Assembly: GCF_000720175.1 (NCBI RefSeq)
Contig: NZ_JOIX01000067.1
Coordinates: forward strand, 1 to 56,586
Reading direction: 5' to 3'
Length of the DNA stretch: 56,586 bases
Origin: Streptomyces sp. NRRL S-337
GTDB taxonomy: Bacteria; Actinomycetota; Actinomycetes; Streptomycetales; Streptomycetaceae
Made by a program: the position numbers and the translations under genes. Below the pieces are notes generated by a model. The model ran no database searches, was not told the origin of the DNA, and saw only the letters and a list, made by a program, of their open reading frames with translations. Numbering within the stretch: position 1 is the stretch's first letter; each line of letters opens with the position of its first letter. Of this stretch, positions 1-7,061 are shown piece by piece.

Positions 1-239
1 CGACTCGATCTGCTCAACCGTCAGCGACTTCTCACACAGTCACACCAACGAGCCCCAGCCCACACGGTCACACCACATGCGGTTGCAGTACTAGGGCGGA
101 TGCGAACAGATCCCCTAAGGGATGCGAGGACCCCCCCCGTGGGGCCACAACGGGGTGGCGGGCGAGGGTATTCCCGGTGGAACAGTGGGGGCACGGGGCC
201 CGGGGCGCAGGGCCCGAGGGGAGGCCGGTGGCCAAGCTG
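1..239. other. Left-edge non-coding stretch
   Basis: No coding region with a usable start and ribosome binding site could be supported here. It lies beyond the 3' end of the leftward MFS gene, so it probably holds that gene's terminator and the start or end of whatever lies to the left. The region around 100-240 is G-rich with runs of C and G. The first 40 bases read in a coding-like way on the minus strand but have no acceptable start codon inside the window. Confidence 0.4.
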
Positions 240-1490
240 TCAGCGCCCCGCCACGTGCCGGTGTCGGGCCGCGCCCCAGGCGGCCGCGATCTGGGGGAGC
301 AGCAGGGCCAGGAGGACCGTCAGCGGGACCGTCCAGCTGCCGGAGGCGTCGTGTACGGCGCCCAGGACGGCCGGGCCGGTGGCGGCGAGGACGTAGCCGA
401 AGCACTGCGCCATGCTGGAGAGCTGGGCGGTGTGCCGGGCGTCCGGGGCCCGCTGGACGATGAACAGCAGCGCCAGGCTGATCGCCGCGCCCTGGCCGAG
501 CCCCAGCAGCACCATCCAGACGTACGCCCCGGCGACCGGAGCGGTCAGCACCCCGGTGAACGCCGCCGCGCACAGCAGGGCGCCCAGGGTGGCCAGCGTG
601 CCGGCCGACAGCCGGCGGCCGACGACCACCGGCGCGAGGAACGACCCCGCGATGCCCAGCAGCGAGGAGAACGACAGCATCCAGCCGGCGTCGCCCGCGC
701 TCATCCCGGCGTCGGTGAGCATCGTCGGCAGCCAGGCGGCGGCCGCGTAGTAACTCAGCGACTGCAGGCCCATGTACGCGGTCACCTGCCAGGCCAGCGC
801 GGAGCGCCACAGTCCGCGCACCGGACGGGCGGCCTCCAGGGCCGCGGCCGCCGTCACCCGCGTACGGCCGCGCACCTGCGGCAGCCAGCAGAGCAGGGCG
901 ACGAGCGCGAGCGCACCCCAACAAGCCAGTGTGGCCTGCCAGTTCAGGCCGGCAGCGTGCTGGACCGGGACCGTCACACCGGCCGCGAGCGCGGCGCCGC
1001 CGAAGAGCGACATCGAGTACAGACCGGTCATCAGCCCGGCGCGGGCCGGGAAGTCCCGCTTGATCAGGCCCGGCAGCAGGACGTTGGCCACCGCGATGCC
1101 GGCCCCGATCACGACCGTGCCCGCGAACAGCGCCACCACCGAGTCCAGCAGCCGCAGCGCGGTGCCCAGGCAGATCAGCGCCATCGTGCTGAGCAGCGAC
1201 CGCTCCATGCCGAACCGGCGGCCCAGCCGCGGTGCGACCGGCGCCAGCAGCCCGAAGCAGAGCAGCGGCAGCGCGGTGAGCAGGCTCGTCGCGGCGGCCG
1301 ACATCCCGCTGTCGTCCCGGATCGTGCCGGCGAGCGGGGAGACCGCGACCAGCGCGGGACGCAGGTTCAGCGCCAGCAGGACGACACCGGCGCCGAGGTG
1401 GAGGGCGCGGCGGCCGGTGGCCCCGGGGCCCGCGGTCGGCGGCGCGGGCGGCGCCGGAGCCGTGCGGGTGGCGGTCCGGTCGATGGTCAC
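240..1490 (-). CDS. MFS transporter, CynX/NimT-like
   Basis: A 416-residue integral membrane protein of the major facilitator superfamily, expected in the cytoplasmic membrane and importing or exporting a small organic solute. The sequence shows about twelve hydrophobic segments after a short Pro/Ala-rich cytoplasmic N-terminus. 'LALNLRPALVAVSPL' in the first helix and 'LPLLCFGLLAPVAPRLGRRFG' spread over helix 2 and loop 2-3 are typical of the CynX/NimT (cyanate/2-nitroimidazole) group. The GTG start is chosen because it overlaps the stop of the upstream GntR gene by four bases (GTGA), implying translational coupling. The substrate cannot be told from sequence; the FCD-type regulator in the same operon suggests an organic acid or amino-acid-like compound. 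Confidence 0.88.
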   Translation of the reverse strand: MTIDRTATRTAPAPPAPPTAGPGATGRRALHLGAGVVLLALNLRPALVAVSPLAGTIRDDSGMSAAATSLLTALPLLCFGLLAPVAPRLGRRFGMERSLLSTMALICLGTALRLLDSVVALFAGTVVIGAGIAVANVLLPGLIKRDFPARAGLMTGLYSMSLFGGAALAAGVTVPVQHAAGLNWQATLACWGALALVALLCWLPQVRGRTRVTAAAALEAARPVRGLWRSALAWQVTAYMGLQSLSYYAAAAWLPTMLTDAGMSAGDAGWMLSFSSLLGIAGSFLAPVVVGRRLSAGTLATLGALLCAAAFTGVLTAPVAGAYVWMVLLGLGQGAAISLALLFIVQRAPDARHTAQLSSMAQCFGYVLAATGPAVLGAVHDASGSWTVPLTVLLALLLPQIAAAWGAARHRHVAGR

Positions 1491-2209
1491 CGCGGGTCTT
1501 CCTCCGTGCGGTCCGGGCCCGCGCCGTCGCGCAGGGCCGCCATGCCCTCGCTCAGGTGCGCCAGCGCGGCCCGCTCGGCGGCCTCCGCGTCGCCCGCCTC
1601 GATGGCGTCGACGATGGCCTCGTGCGCGTCGTACTGGTTGCGGACGGAATCGGGCACCGGGGCGCCGACGACCGACTGGAGCGTGGCCCGCAGGGCGTCG
1701 CTGAGGTGGTCGTAGAGGTCGGCGAGGACGCCGTTGTGGGCCGCGGCGGCGATGGTGCGGTGGAAGTCCAGGTCCGCGTCGATGAAGGCGGGCAGGTCGC
1801 CGCCGCGCCAGGCCCGGTCGCGCTCGGCGAGGGCGGCACGCAGCGCGGCGAGGTCCTCGTCGGTGCGGCGCAGGGCCGCGTACCGTGCGGCGTCGCGCTC
1901 CAGCGAGGCGCGCACCTCGAACGTCTCCAGGTCGCCGGCCCGCCGCAGCCGGCGCTGTACGGCGGCGCCGAAGCCGCTGCTGGCGCGGACGTAGGTCCCG
2001 TCGCCCTGGCGCGGCTCCAGCATCCCGGTGTGCACCAGGGCACGCACCGCCTCGCGGACGGTGTTGCGCCCCACGTCGAGCTGCTCGACGAGCACGGGCT
2101 CGGCGGGGATCTTCGTCCCGACCGGCCACTCGCCGCCGGCGATCAGGCCCTCCATCTGCTCGATGACCAGGTCCACCAGGTTCGTCCGGGCGGTGCTGCG
2201 CAGCGGCAT
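1487..2209 (-). CDS. GntR family regulator, FadR/FCD subfamily
   Basis: A 240-residue one-component repressor. Residues about 8-75 form a winged helix ('TKIPAEPVLVEQLDVGRNTVREAVRAL', split as turn and recognition helix, then 'GMLEPRQGDGTYVR' as the wing). Residues about 90-225 form the all-helical FCD ligand-binding domain, with Asp and His residues typical of metal-dependent FCD pockets ('DADLDFHRTI', 'YDAHEAIVDAI'). It is first in an operon with the MFS transporter it overlaps, so it most likely controls uptake or efflux of the transported compound and its own promoter. The ATG start is preceded by a GGAAGG site. Its operator was not found; FadR-type sites are short imperfect palindromes and none stands out upstream. 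Confidence 0.9.
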   Translation of the reverse strand: MPLRSTARTNLVDLVIEQMEGLIAGGEWPVGTKIPAEPVLVEQLDVGRNTVREAVRALVHTGMLEPRQGDGTYVRASSGFGAAVQRRLRRAGDLETFEVRASLERDAARYAALRRTDEDLAALRAALAERDRAWRGGDLPAFIDADLDFHRTIAAAAHNGVLADLYDHLSDALRATLQSVVGAPVPDSVRNQYDAHEAIVDAIEAGDAEAAERAALAHLSEGMAALRDGAGPDRTEEDPR

Positions 2210-2292
2210 CGACGACGTCCTTCCCTCATGACCGGAGCTCGGTCCGGCCCCATTCCACCGGTGATAGGAACATCCCATGTTTATGGCTGTCA

Positions 2293-2353
2293 AACGAGGA
2301 GGGCCTGGAGGAGCTCGAACGAGGACCGTCTCAAGCAGGACAAACGAGGACCG
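2293..2353 (+). repeat. Three direct repeats at a 25-base period
   Basis: AACGAGGA occurs at 2293, 2318 and 2343, exactly 25 bases apart; the second and third copies extend to AACGAGGACCG. They lie between the divergent gntR and crcB genes. The spacing and position suggest a regulatory array or a small slippage product. No known operator was recognised in them. Confidence 0.55.
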
Positions 2354-2482
2354 CCTGATCGGCGGCGGACGGGCACGGCCAAGGGCGACCGGCACGAACA
2401 GGGAGGACCGGCGTGAACGGGGGACGGACGGCATGATCGGGGAGGTATCAGTGGCCCGAGGGCCCTCGATCCCGGGAGGCAC

Positions 2483-2920
2483 ATGACGGAGCGAGGCCGC
2501 CGGCCGGCGCCCTGGCGGGGGCAGTGGCCGGTGATCGGTGTGGTGGCCGCGGGCGGTGTCCTCGGCGCCGCGGCCCGGTACGGGGCCTTGCTGCTCCGGC
2601 CCGGCGGACCCGCCGCGTTCCCCTGGGCGATCCTGGCCGTCAACGCGGTCGGCTGTGCGCTGATGGGCGTCCTGATGGTGCTGATCACCGAGGTCCGGAC
2701 CGCGCACCCGCTCGTGCGCCCGTTCCTCGGCACCGGCGTCCTCGGCGGGTTCACCACCTTCTCGACCTACGCGGTGGACGTCCAGCGGCTGTTCGCCGCC
2801 GGGCGGGTGGGGGCCGCGGCGGCGTACCTCGCGGGCACGGTGCTCGTCGCGCTCGTGGCCGTACGGGGCGCGGCGGCCGCCACCCGCGCCCTCCTCGGGT
2901 CCGGCCGCCGGGCGGTGTGA
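2483..2920 (+). CDS. crcB: Fluoride efflux channel CrcB/FluC
   Basis: A 145-residue membrane protein with four hydrophobic helices. It matches the CrcB/FluC dual-topology fluoride channel: '[11 protein letters not shown]' in helix 1, '[15 protein letters not shown]' with the pore Asn in helix 2, and '[17 protein letters not shown]' carrying the conserved TTFST break in helix 3. Channels of this family export fluoride as antiparallel dimers. The ATG start sits behind GGGAGG. Streptomyces often carry two adjacent crcB genes; only one copy is seen here, so it may work as a homodimer or with a partner elsewhere. No fluoride riboswitch fold was recognised upstream. A strong stem-loop lies 72 bases downstream. 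Confidence 0.9.
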   Translation: MTERGRRPAPWRGQWPVIGVVAAGGVLGAAARYGALLLRPGGPAAFPWAILAVNAVGCALMGVLMVLITEVRTAHPLVRPFLGTGVLGGFTTFSTYAVDVQRLFAAGRVGAAAAYLAGTVLVALVAVRGAAAATRALLGSGRRAV

Positions 2921-2992
2921 GCGCGCAGAAGGGGACCGGGGGCCGCGGAGAAACGGACCGGGTGACCGCGGCGAAGGCCCGGGCACGAAAAA

Positions 2993-3021
2993 GCGGTGGG
3001 GCTCCGAGGGAGCCCCACCGC
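2993..3021. terminator. Bidirectional terminator-like stem-loop
   Basis: A perfect 13-bp stem (GCGGTGGGGCTCC and its complement) with a GAG loop, between the convergent crcB and snapalysin genes. There is no U-tract, which is usual for actinobacterial terminators. Placement between tail-to-tail genes suggests it serves both. Confidence 0.8.
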
Positions 3022-3173
3022 AAGGGCGGCGCAGGAAATGCGAGGCTGGTGGGGATACGAGAGCCGGCCGCCAGGATCCGGTACTCGTCAGCCCAGGCCG
3101 GGTGCGTGGACCGTCCGCCGTCAGCGCGGTCCGGTCCGCCGGCCACCGCCGAACTCGTGGTGCGAACCAGGCG

Positions 3174-3842
3174 TCAGGACGCCTTGCCGAAGTGGACGCC
3201 CGTCAGGCCGTTGGCCCACAGCTGCTCCACCTGGGCGCGCTCGTTCGCGTCCGGCTGGGTGTTCTGGCAGGACGTGCCGGGGCCGCCGCCGGACATCAGC
3301 TCGCTGCACGGGCCCTCGTAGTGGTCCGGCAGGCCCAGCACATGGCCGGTCTCGTGGGCGGCCACGCGGGTGGAGTTGTACTCCTGGTTCTGCTGGTAGT
3401 CCAGGAACACATAGCCCTTGCCGTGGCCGTCGGTGCTGGCGTACGACCCCCGCGGGTCGTTGCCCTCGCGGTACTGGAAGTCGCCGCCGCTGCCCTCGTG
3501 CAGCTGCACGTTCTTGACGGCGCTGTTCCAGATCGACGCGCTCTCGGCTATCTGGCTCTTGAAGGTCGGTGCGGCGCTCGCGTCGTAGGTCACGGTGACC
3601 GATTCCGCGTGCGGGTGGGCCTTCATCTTGGCCCGCGCCGACTTCATCACGGCCTCGAAGAACGCCTTGGTGTCCGCCTTCTCGGCCGCCGAGCCGTTGT
3701 AGGCGGCGATCGAGGCCGGGGTGCTGAAGTGGGAGGAGTGGGTGGGGGAGGGGGAAGCTGCCGAAACCGGCGCCGCGGCTGCGAGCGCGGCGGCGAGGCC
3801 CAGACCGAGCGCCGCCGACAGCGCCGTCTTGGGAGATCTCAT
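3174..3842 (-). CDS. snpA: Snapalysin, secreted small neutral metalloprotease (M7)
   Basis: A 222-residue preprotein of peptidase family M7, a small extracellular zinc protease. Residues 1-28 form a Sec signal peptide with a likely Ala-X-Ala cleavage before ASPSPT. The propeptide follows, and the zinc site is HETGH at 163-167 with the third ligand Asp173 in 'GLPDHY'. The Cys pair near 179 and 192 probably forms the family disulphide. Length and motif match snapalysins of Streptomyces. The gene is divergent from a LysR-type gene, the known snpA/regulator arrangement, so expression is probably activated by that neighbour. The ATG start follows AAGGAG about eight bases upstream. Confidence 0.95.
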   Translation of the reverse strand: MRSPKTALSAALGLGLAAALAAAAPVSAASPSPTHSSHFSTPASIAAYNGSAAEKADTKAFFEAVMKSARAKMKAHPHAESVTVTYDASAAPTFKSQIAESASIWNSAVKNVQLHEGSGGDFQYREGNDPRGSYASTDGHGKGYVFLDYQQNQEYNSTRVAAHETGHVLGLPDHYEGPCSELMSGGGPGTSCQNTQPDANERAQVEQLWANGLTGVHFGKAS

Positions 3843-3968
3843 GTGGGGGCTCCTTCATCTCCGAGGGCCGTACGGTCGCCGTGTGGGGCGGCGACCGGGG
3901 CCCTGCGGATTTCTCGTGCCGTTGAGTCTGGACGGACTTCACCCGCAGGGCGGAGATGTTAGGTGGCG

Positions 3969-3983
3969 ATAGCTTGGCGCAAT
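3969..3983. promoter_or_regulatory. Candidate LysR operator (T-N11-A dyad)
   Basis: ATAGCTTGGCGCAAT contains T-N11-A with matching outer bases, the LysR-type consensus. It lies in the shared promoter region of the divergent snpA and lysR genes, about 77 bases before the lysR start. Sites of this kind are known in front of snpA in other Streptomyces; assignment here is by pattern only. Confidence 0.45.
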
Positions 3984-4059
3984 ACCCTCGCGAAAAAGGC
4001 GCGTTCCGGTGGGTTTGAGAGCCTGGTGTGACGGATGCCCTCGTCGTTATGCTCCCGGC

Positions 4060-5019
4060 GTGGAGCTAGAGGTACGGCATCTTCGCGCACTGTGCGCCAT
4101 CGCGGACTCCGGCAGCGTACGCAAGGCGGCCCGGCAACTCGGCATGACCCAGCCCTCCTTGACGACACAGCTCCACCGCATCGAGAAGGCCCTCGGTGGC
4201 CAGCTCTTCTTCCGCGAACCGACCGGCAGCCGGCCCACCCCGCTGGGCCATGCGGTGCTGTGCCGGGCCCGGCCGATAGTGGCCGAAATGCGGGCGCTTG
4301 TCGACGAGGTCGCGTCGGTCTCGCACCGTGCGCAGGGTGCCCGGCTGCACATCGGCAGCACCAACAGCCCCGCCGTCGCCGGCTGGCTGCGCCGGCTACG
4401 GGTCCGGCTGCCCGAAACGGACACGACCATACGTACCGATGTGTCCGCCAACGCCCTGCTGCACATGGTCGCCACGGGCCAGCTCGACGCCGCGTTCGTG
4501 CACGAGGTCGAGGGCGCCCCGCTGCGCGTCCCCGACGGCCTGGTCGAGCATGAACTCATCGCCCGCGAGCCGCAGTTCATCGCCCTGGCGGACAGCCATC
4601 CGGCGGCCGCGCAGGAGGTCGTACGGGTCGCCGACCTCGCCGAGGACCAGTGGATGGTCGACCCGACGGTGGACGGCGAATGGGCCGGTTTGCGCCGTAT
4701 CTGGGCGGCTGCCGGTATCAACCCCCGGGTGGTGCACGGCGATTACCTCACCACGGTGGACCTGGTCACGGCCGGCGAGGTGGTCACCCCCTGTCAGCCG
4801 ACCGCCCGCTCCCGGCAGGGCATGGCCATCCGCCCCCTGTACGGCGACCCGCTCGCGGTCCGGCTCTTCATGGCCTGCCGCCAGGACGGCACCCCGGCCG
4901 GCACCCCGGACGAGCTGTTCGCCGACCTGACCGCCTCCTACATGGAGATCGCCTGGGCGAGCGACGCCTACCGCGCCTGGCTCGCCCGCCACGACCCGCC
5001 GCTGCCGGTGGCGACGTAG
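4060..5019 (+). CDS. LysR family regulator divergent from snpA
   Basis: A 319-residue LysR-type regulator. The N-terminal helix-turn-helix is clear at residues 1-60 ('LEVRHLRALCAIADSGSVR', then 'AARQLGMTQPSLTTQLHRIE'). A linker helix and a periplasmic-binding-like effector domain follow. The GTG start is preferred over further upstream starts because the HTH begins immediately after it, as is usual. By position it should be the activator of the adjacent protease gene, as the snpR/mprR-type regulators are, and it probably represses itself through the intergenic T-N11-A site. The effector is unknown. Confidence 0.9.
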   Translation: MELEVRHLRALCAIADSGSVRKAARQLGMTQPSLTTQLHRIEKALGGQLFFREPTGSRPTPLGHAVLCRARPIVAEMRALVDEVASVSHRAQGARLHIGSTNSPAVAGWLRRLRVRLPETDTTIRTDVSANALLHMVATGQLDAAFVHEVEGAPLRVPDGLVEHELIAREPQFIALADSHPAAAQEVVRVADLAEDQWMVDPTVDGEWAGLRRIWAAAGINPRVVHGDYLTTVDLVTAGEVVTPCQPTARSRQGMAIRPLYGDPLAVRLFMACRQDGTPAGTPDELFADLTASYMEIAWASDAYRAWLARHDPPLPVAT

Positions 5020-5046
5020 GGCGCGATGTAGGAGCCTCCCCGGACG

Positions 5047-5415
5047 TCACCCCCCGACGGCCGCCGGCTCGTCCACCTGCCGGACCTCGGCGGTCAGGGT
5101 CCAGGCGCCCCCGTGCGCCCCCAGGAAGCGCTCGGCCCACCCGACCGCCTCCTGCTGCGAGCCGGCCCGGAGCAGCGCGTACCCGCCGATCACCTCTCCG
5201 GCCTCCTGGAACGGCCCCTCGGCCGCGGTGATCCGCCCGCCCGACAGCCGCAGCCGGGTGCCCTGTGTGCTCGACGTCAGCCCCGCGGTGTCCAACAGCA
5301 CCCCGGCCGCGGTCATCTCGTCGAGGAGCTTGCCCATCCGCTCCATCAGCTCCGCGCCGGGCCCGCCGGCGGGCATCGCGTTCTCGTCGGTCCTGAGCAG
5401 CATCATGAAGCGCAT
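5047..5415 (-). CDS. YCII/DGPF-related protein
   Basis: A 122-residue protein with the YCII-related fold: N-terminal beta strand 'MRFMMLLRTDE', central 'GGRITAAEGPFQEAGEVIGGYALL' read in two parts as the DGPF-like strand, and a C-terminal helix 'EAVGWAERFLG'. Such proteins are dimeric ferredoxin-like folds, often encoded beside ECF sigma factors of the SigJ type; their biochemical role is unsettled. Here an ECF gene lies just to the right but on the other strand and of a different class. The ATG start has GGAGG seven bases upstream. Function is not assigned. Confidence 0.85.
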   Translation of the reverse strand: MRFMMLLRTDENAMPAGGPGAELMERMGKLLDEMTAAGVLLDTAGLTSSTQGTRLRLSGGRITAAEGPFQEAGEVIGGYALLRAGSQQEAVGWAERFLGAHGGAWTLTAEVRQVDEPAAVGG

Positions 5416-5561
5416 GGCGGCCTCCCGTGTCCGTGTCGCGTCGTCCCTACGGTGCCCGGCCGGCCCCTGCCGGGTGGCCGGATCGCCCCTAACTAACCCG
5501 ACCAACCGCCCAGTCGGGGACCGACACCACCTGGAATGCGCTTTTGGGACAAAGGAGAGCG

Positions 5562-5624
5562 ATGTACGCCCCCGGGGTGTGCGCTTCGGTGGGGGCTGAC
5601 GCACGGGCCGCGGCGGGCATGTGA
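5562..5624 (+). CDS. Possible 20-codon leader ORF upstream of the sigma gene
   Basis: A 20-codon frame beginning MYAPGVCASV and ending AAAGM before TGA. Its ATG is four bases after an AAAGGAG ribosome binding site, the best such site between 5416 and 5711. It ends 90 bases before the ECF sigma gene on the same strand. It may be a translated leader peptide or a chance frame; no regulatory stem-loop was recognised. Too short for any homology-based call. Confidence 0.3.
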   Translation: MYAPGVCASVGADARAAAGM

Positions 5625-5714
5625 GGCAGGTCACGCCCGAGGAGTGCATAGCGGGACGTGGGCCAGTGCCTTTGTAGGGGCGTAGGCGAGTGATCGAGGG
5701 GAGGGACGGCGTTG

Positions 5715-6221
5715 ATGGGGCAGATGCGGGCCGATGCGTTCGACCGGTTCGTCGCGGCTCGTTGGTCGGCACTGCTTCACCTGGCGCATCTGCTCACCGG
5801 CGGAGACCGGCATCGGGCCGAGGATCTGCTGCAGGAGGCGCTGGTCAAGCTGTGGTTCGCGTGGCCGAGGGTGGCCGAGCAGGCGCCGGAGGCGTATGTG
5901 CGCCGGGTGCTGGCACGTGCGGCGGCTCGCTCGGCGCGACGTCGCTGGTGGGGCGAGCGTCCGGTGGAACGGCTGCCGGAGCTTCCCGAGGCCGGGGATG
6001 TGGCCGCGGCCGTGGAGGAACGGGCCCGGCTGGAGGCCGCGCTGGCATTGCTGCCGGTGCGGCAGCGCGCCGCGGTGGTGCTGCGCTATTACCAGGACCT
6101 GTCCGAGGTGCAGGTTGCCGAGGCGCTGGGGTGTCCGGTGGGCACCGCCCGGTCGCTCACGTCACGGGGCGTGACGCGGTTGCGGCAGGTGCTGGGTGAC
6201 GCCATCGAGCCGGTGAAGTGA
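5715..6221 (+). CDS. RNA polymerase ECF sigma factor, SigE family
   Basis: A 168-residue group IV sigma factor that directs RNA polymerase to alternative promoters. Region 2 spans about residues 8-75 ('FVAARWSALLHLAHLLTGG', then 'AEDLLQEALVKLW'). Region 4 spans 105-160 ('ALALLPVRQRAAVVLRYYQD' and the helix-turn-helix 'VAEALGCPVGTARSLTSRG'). It matches the short SigE-family ECFs of actinomycetes that lack C-terminal extensions. A TTG at 5712 is an equally spaced alternative start behind GGAGG; ATG was preferred. The stop overlaps a GTG of the next frame by four bases. The following small membrane protein is probably its cognate regulator by position. Confidence 0.9.
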   Translation: MGQMRADAFDRFVAARWSALLHLAHLLTGGDRHRAEDLLQEALVKLWFAWPRVAEQAPEAYVRRVLARAAARSARRRWWGERPVERLPELPEAGDVAAAVEERARLEAALALLPVRQRAAVVLRYYQDLSEVQVAEALGCPVGTARSLTSRGVTRLRQVLGDAIEPVK

Positions 6222-6232
6222 AAGGAGACATC

Positions 6233-6628
6233 ATGGAAGACTTCGAACACGAACTCGCGCGGATGATGCGCGCTACCCAGGCAGACACCCCCTTCGAGGA
6301 CCAGCACCGGCGACGGCTGCAGGCCGGGGTCCGGGCCCGTCGGCGGGCCCGTACGGTCTGGATGGCCACCGGCTCCGCGCTGACGATCGCCGGGCTCGGC
6401 GTCGGGCTGGAAGTCCTGCCGAGCGCTTCCGCCCAGGGCGGGCCCGCCGTTCCTCATCACCGACCCACCTCCACGACCGCGCCGGTCCCCCTCCCGACCC
6501 GTACCTGCACGACCGTGCCGGTCCCGAGTCCGGCCCACACCTCAACGACCGTGCCGGTCCCGATCCCCACCCGCACCTGCACGACCGTGCCGTCCCCGGT
6601 CCCGACCCCCTCGTCGCCGGCCAAGTAG
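6233..6628 (+). CDS. Small membrane protein with 12-residue Pro/Thr repeats
   Basis: A 131-residue protein. Residues 1-40 are cytoplasmic and basic ('RRRLQAGVRARRRAR'), 41-62 are a single hydrophobic helix ('TVWMATGSALTIAGLGVGLE'), and the outer part has four tandem 12-residue repeats at 80-127: STTAPVPLPTRT, CTTVPVPSPAHT, STTVPVPIPTRT, CTTVPSPVPTPS. The first repeat position alternates Ser and Cys. The ATG is preferred to a GTG at 6218 because AAAGGAG lies six bases before it. Co-transcription with the ECF sigma gene suggests an anti-sigma or sensor role, but no zinc-binding anti-sigma motif is present. The Thr/Pro tail resembles a glycosylated wall-spanning linker (inference). Confidence 0.75.
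   Translation: MEDFEHELARMMRATQADTPFEDQHRRRLQAGVRARRRARTVWMATGSALTIAGLGVGLEVLPSASAQGGPAVPHHRPTSTTAPVPLPTRTCTTVPVPSPAHTSTTVPVPIPTRTCTTVPSPVPTPSSPAK
6470..6613 (+). repeat. Four 36-bp coding tandem repeats
   Basis: Exactly four in-frame 36-bp units encode the 12-residue repeats of the preceding membrane protein. The units differ mostly at third positions, so the array is old enough to have diverged yet the protein repeat is kept. Confidence 0.85.
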
Positions 6629-6653
6629 CGCCGGCCAAGTAGCGCCGGCCAAG
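6615..6653 (+). repeat. 14-bp tandem repeat spanning a stop codon
   Basis: CGCCGGCCAAGTAG occurs twice in full and once in part (CGCCGGCCAAG). The first copy contains the TAG stop of the small membrane protein gene, so the array continues directly from coding into non-coding DNA and offers a second in-tandem TAG in another frame. Confidence 0.8.
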
Positions 6654-7061
6654 GGGGGAGCGGGAGTGCCGTAAGTACGTTTCGCGACGCGCCCCGTGCG
6701 AACGCTGCGCCGCACTGCTGCTGGACCTTCGAGTCGACGACCACCGGCCGCCCCACGGCCGGCAGATCCGCGAGCCACCGGTGACGGCACGCGTACCCCC
6801 GCCGCGTCGGTTCCACGACGCTGCCGCGGCGCCTGTGGGCCCCACCTGCTCGGCATCACGAGCTCTCTGACGTCCCTGACGTCACGTCAGCCCTGACTTC
6901 ACTCAGAAAAAACTGCTTCTGGCAGGCGATGACGGCTGCCCGCAACCGGAATGTTGAGGCGCATTCAGATGGGCCGAAGTCATGGGTTACCAATTCGCGA
7001 AGACAACCGCGCTCGACCTCACCCTTCCCATGCGCCTGGTAAATTAAGGACGATTTGAAAA
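6654..7061 (+). other. Intergenic region before secY2
   Basis: About 400 bases with no supportable gene. A short basic frame at 6696-6896 has no ribosome binding site or recognisable product. The perfect dyad TGACGT-C-ACGTCA at 6877-6889 is flanked by further TGAC steps and could be an operator. The last 150 bases are AT-richer than the surroundings and probably hold the promoter of the SecY gene. Confidence 0.5.

Noticed and set aside
177..1715. Long plus-strand frame across the MFS gene
   Set aside because: Arg/Gln/Gly-rich product without domains, antisense to a clear membrane transporter.
2210..2482. Fluoride riboswitch before crcB
   Set aside because: The conserved pseudoknot sequences could not be found.
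6696..6896. 66-codon frame after the repeat membrane protein
   Set aside because: No ribosome binding site, composition typical of random high-GC sequence.
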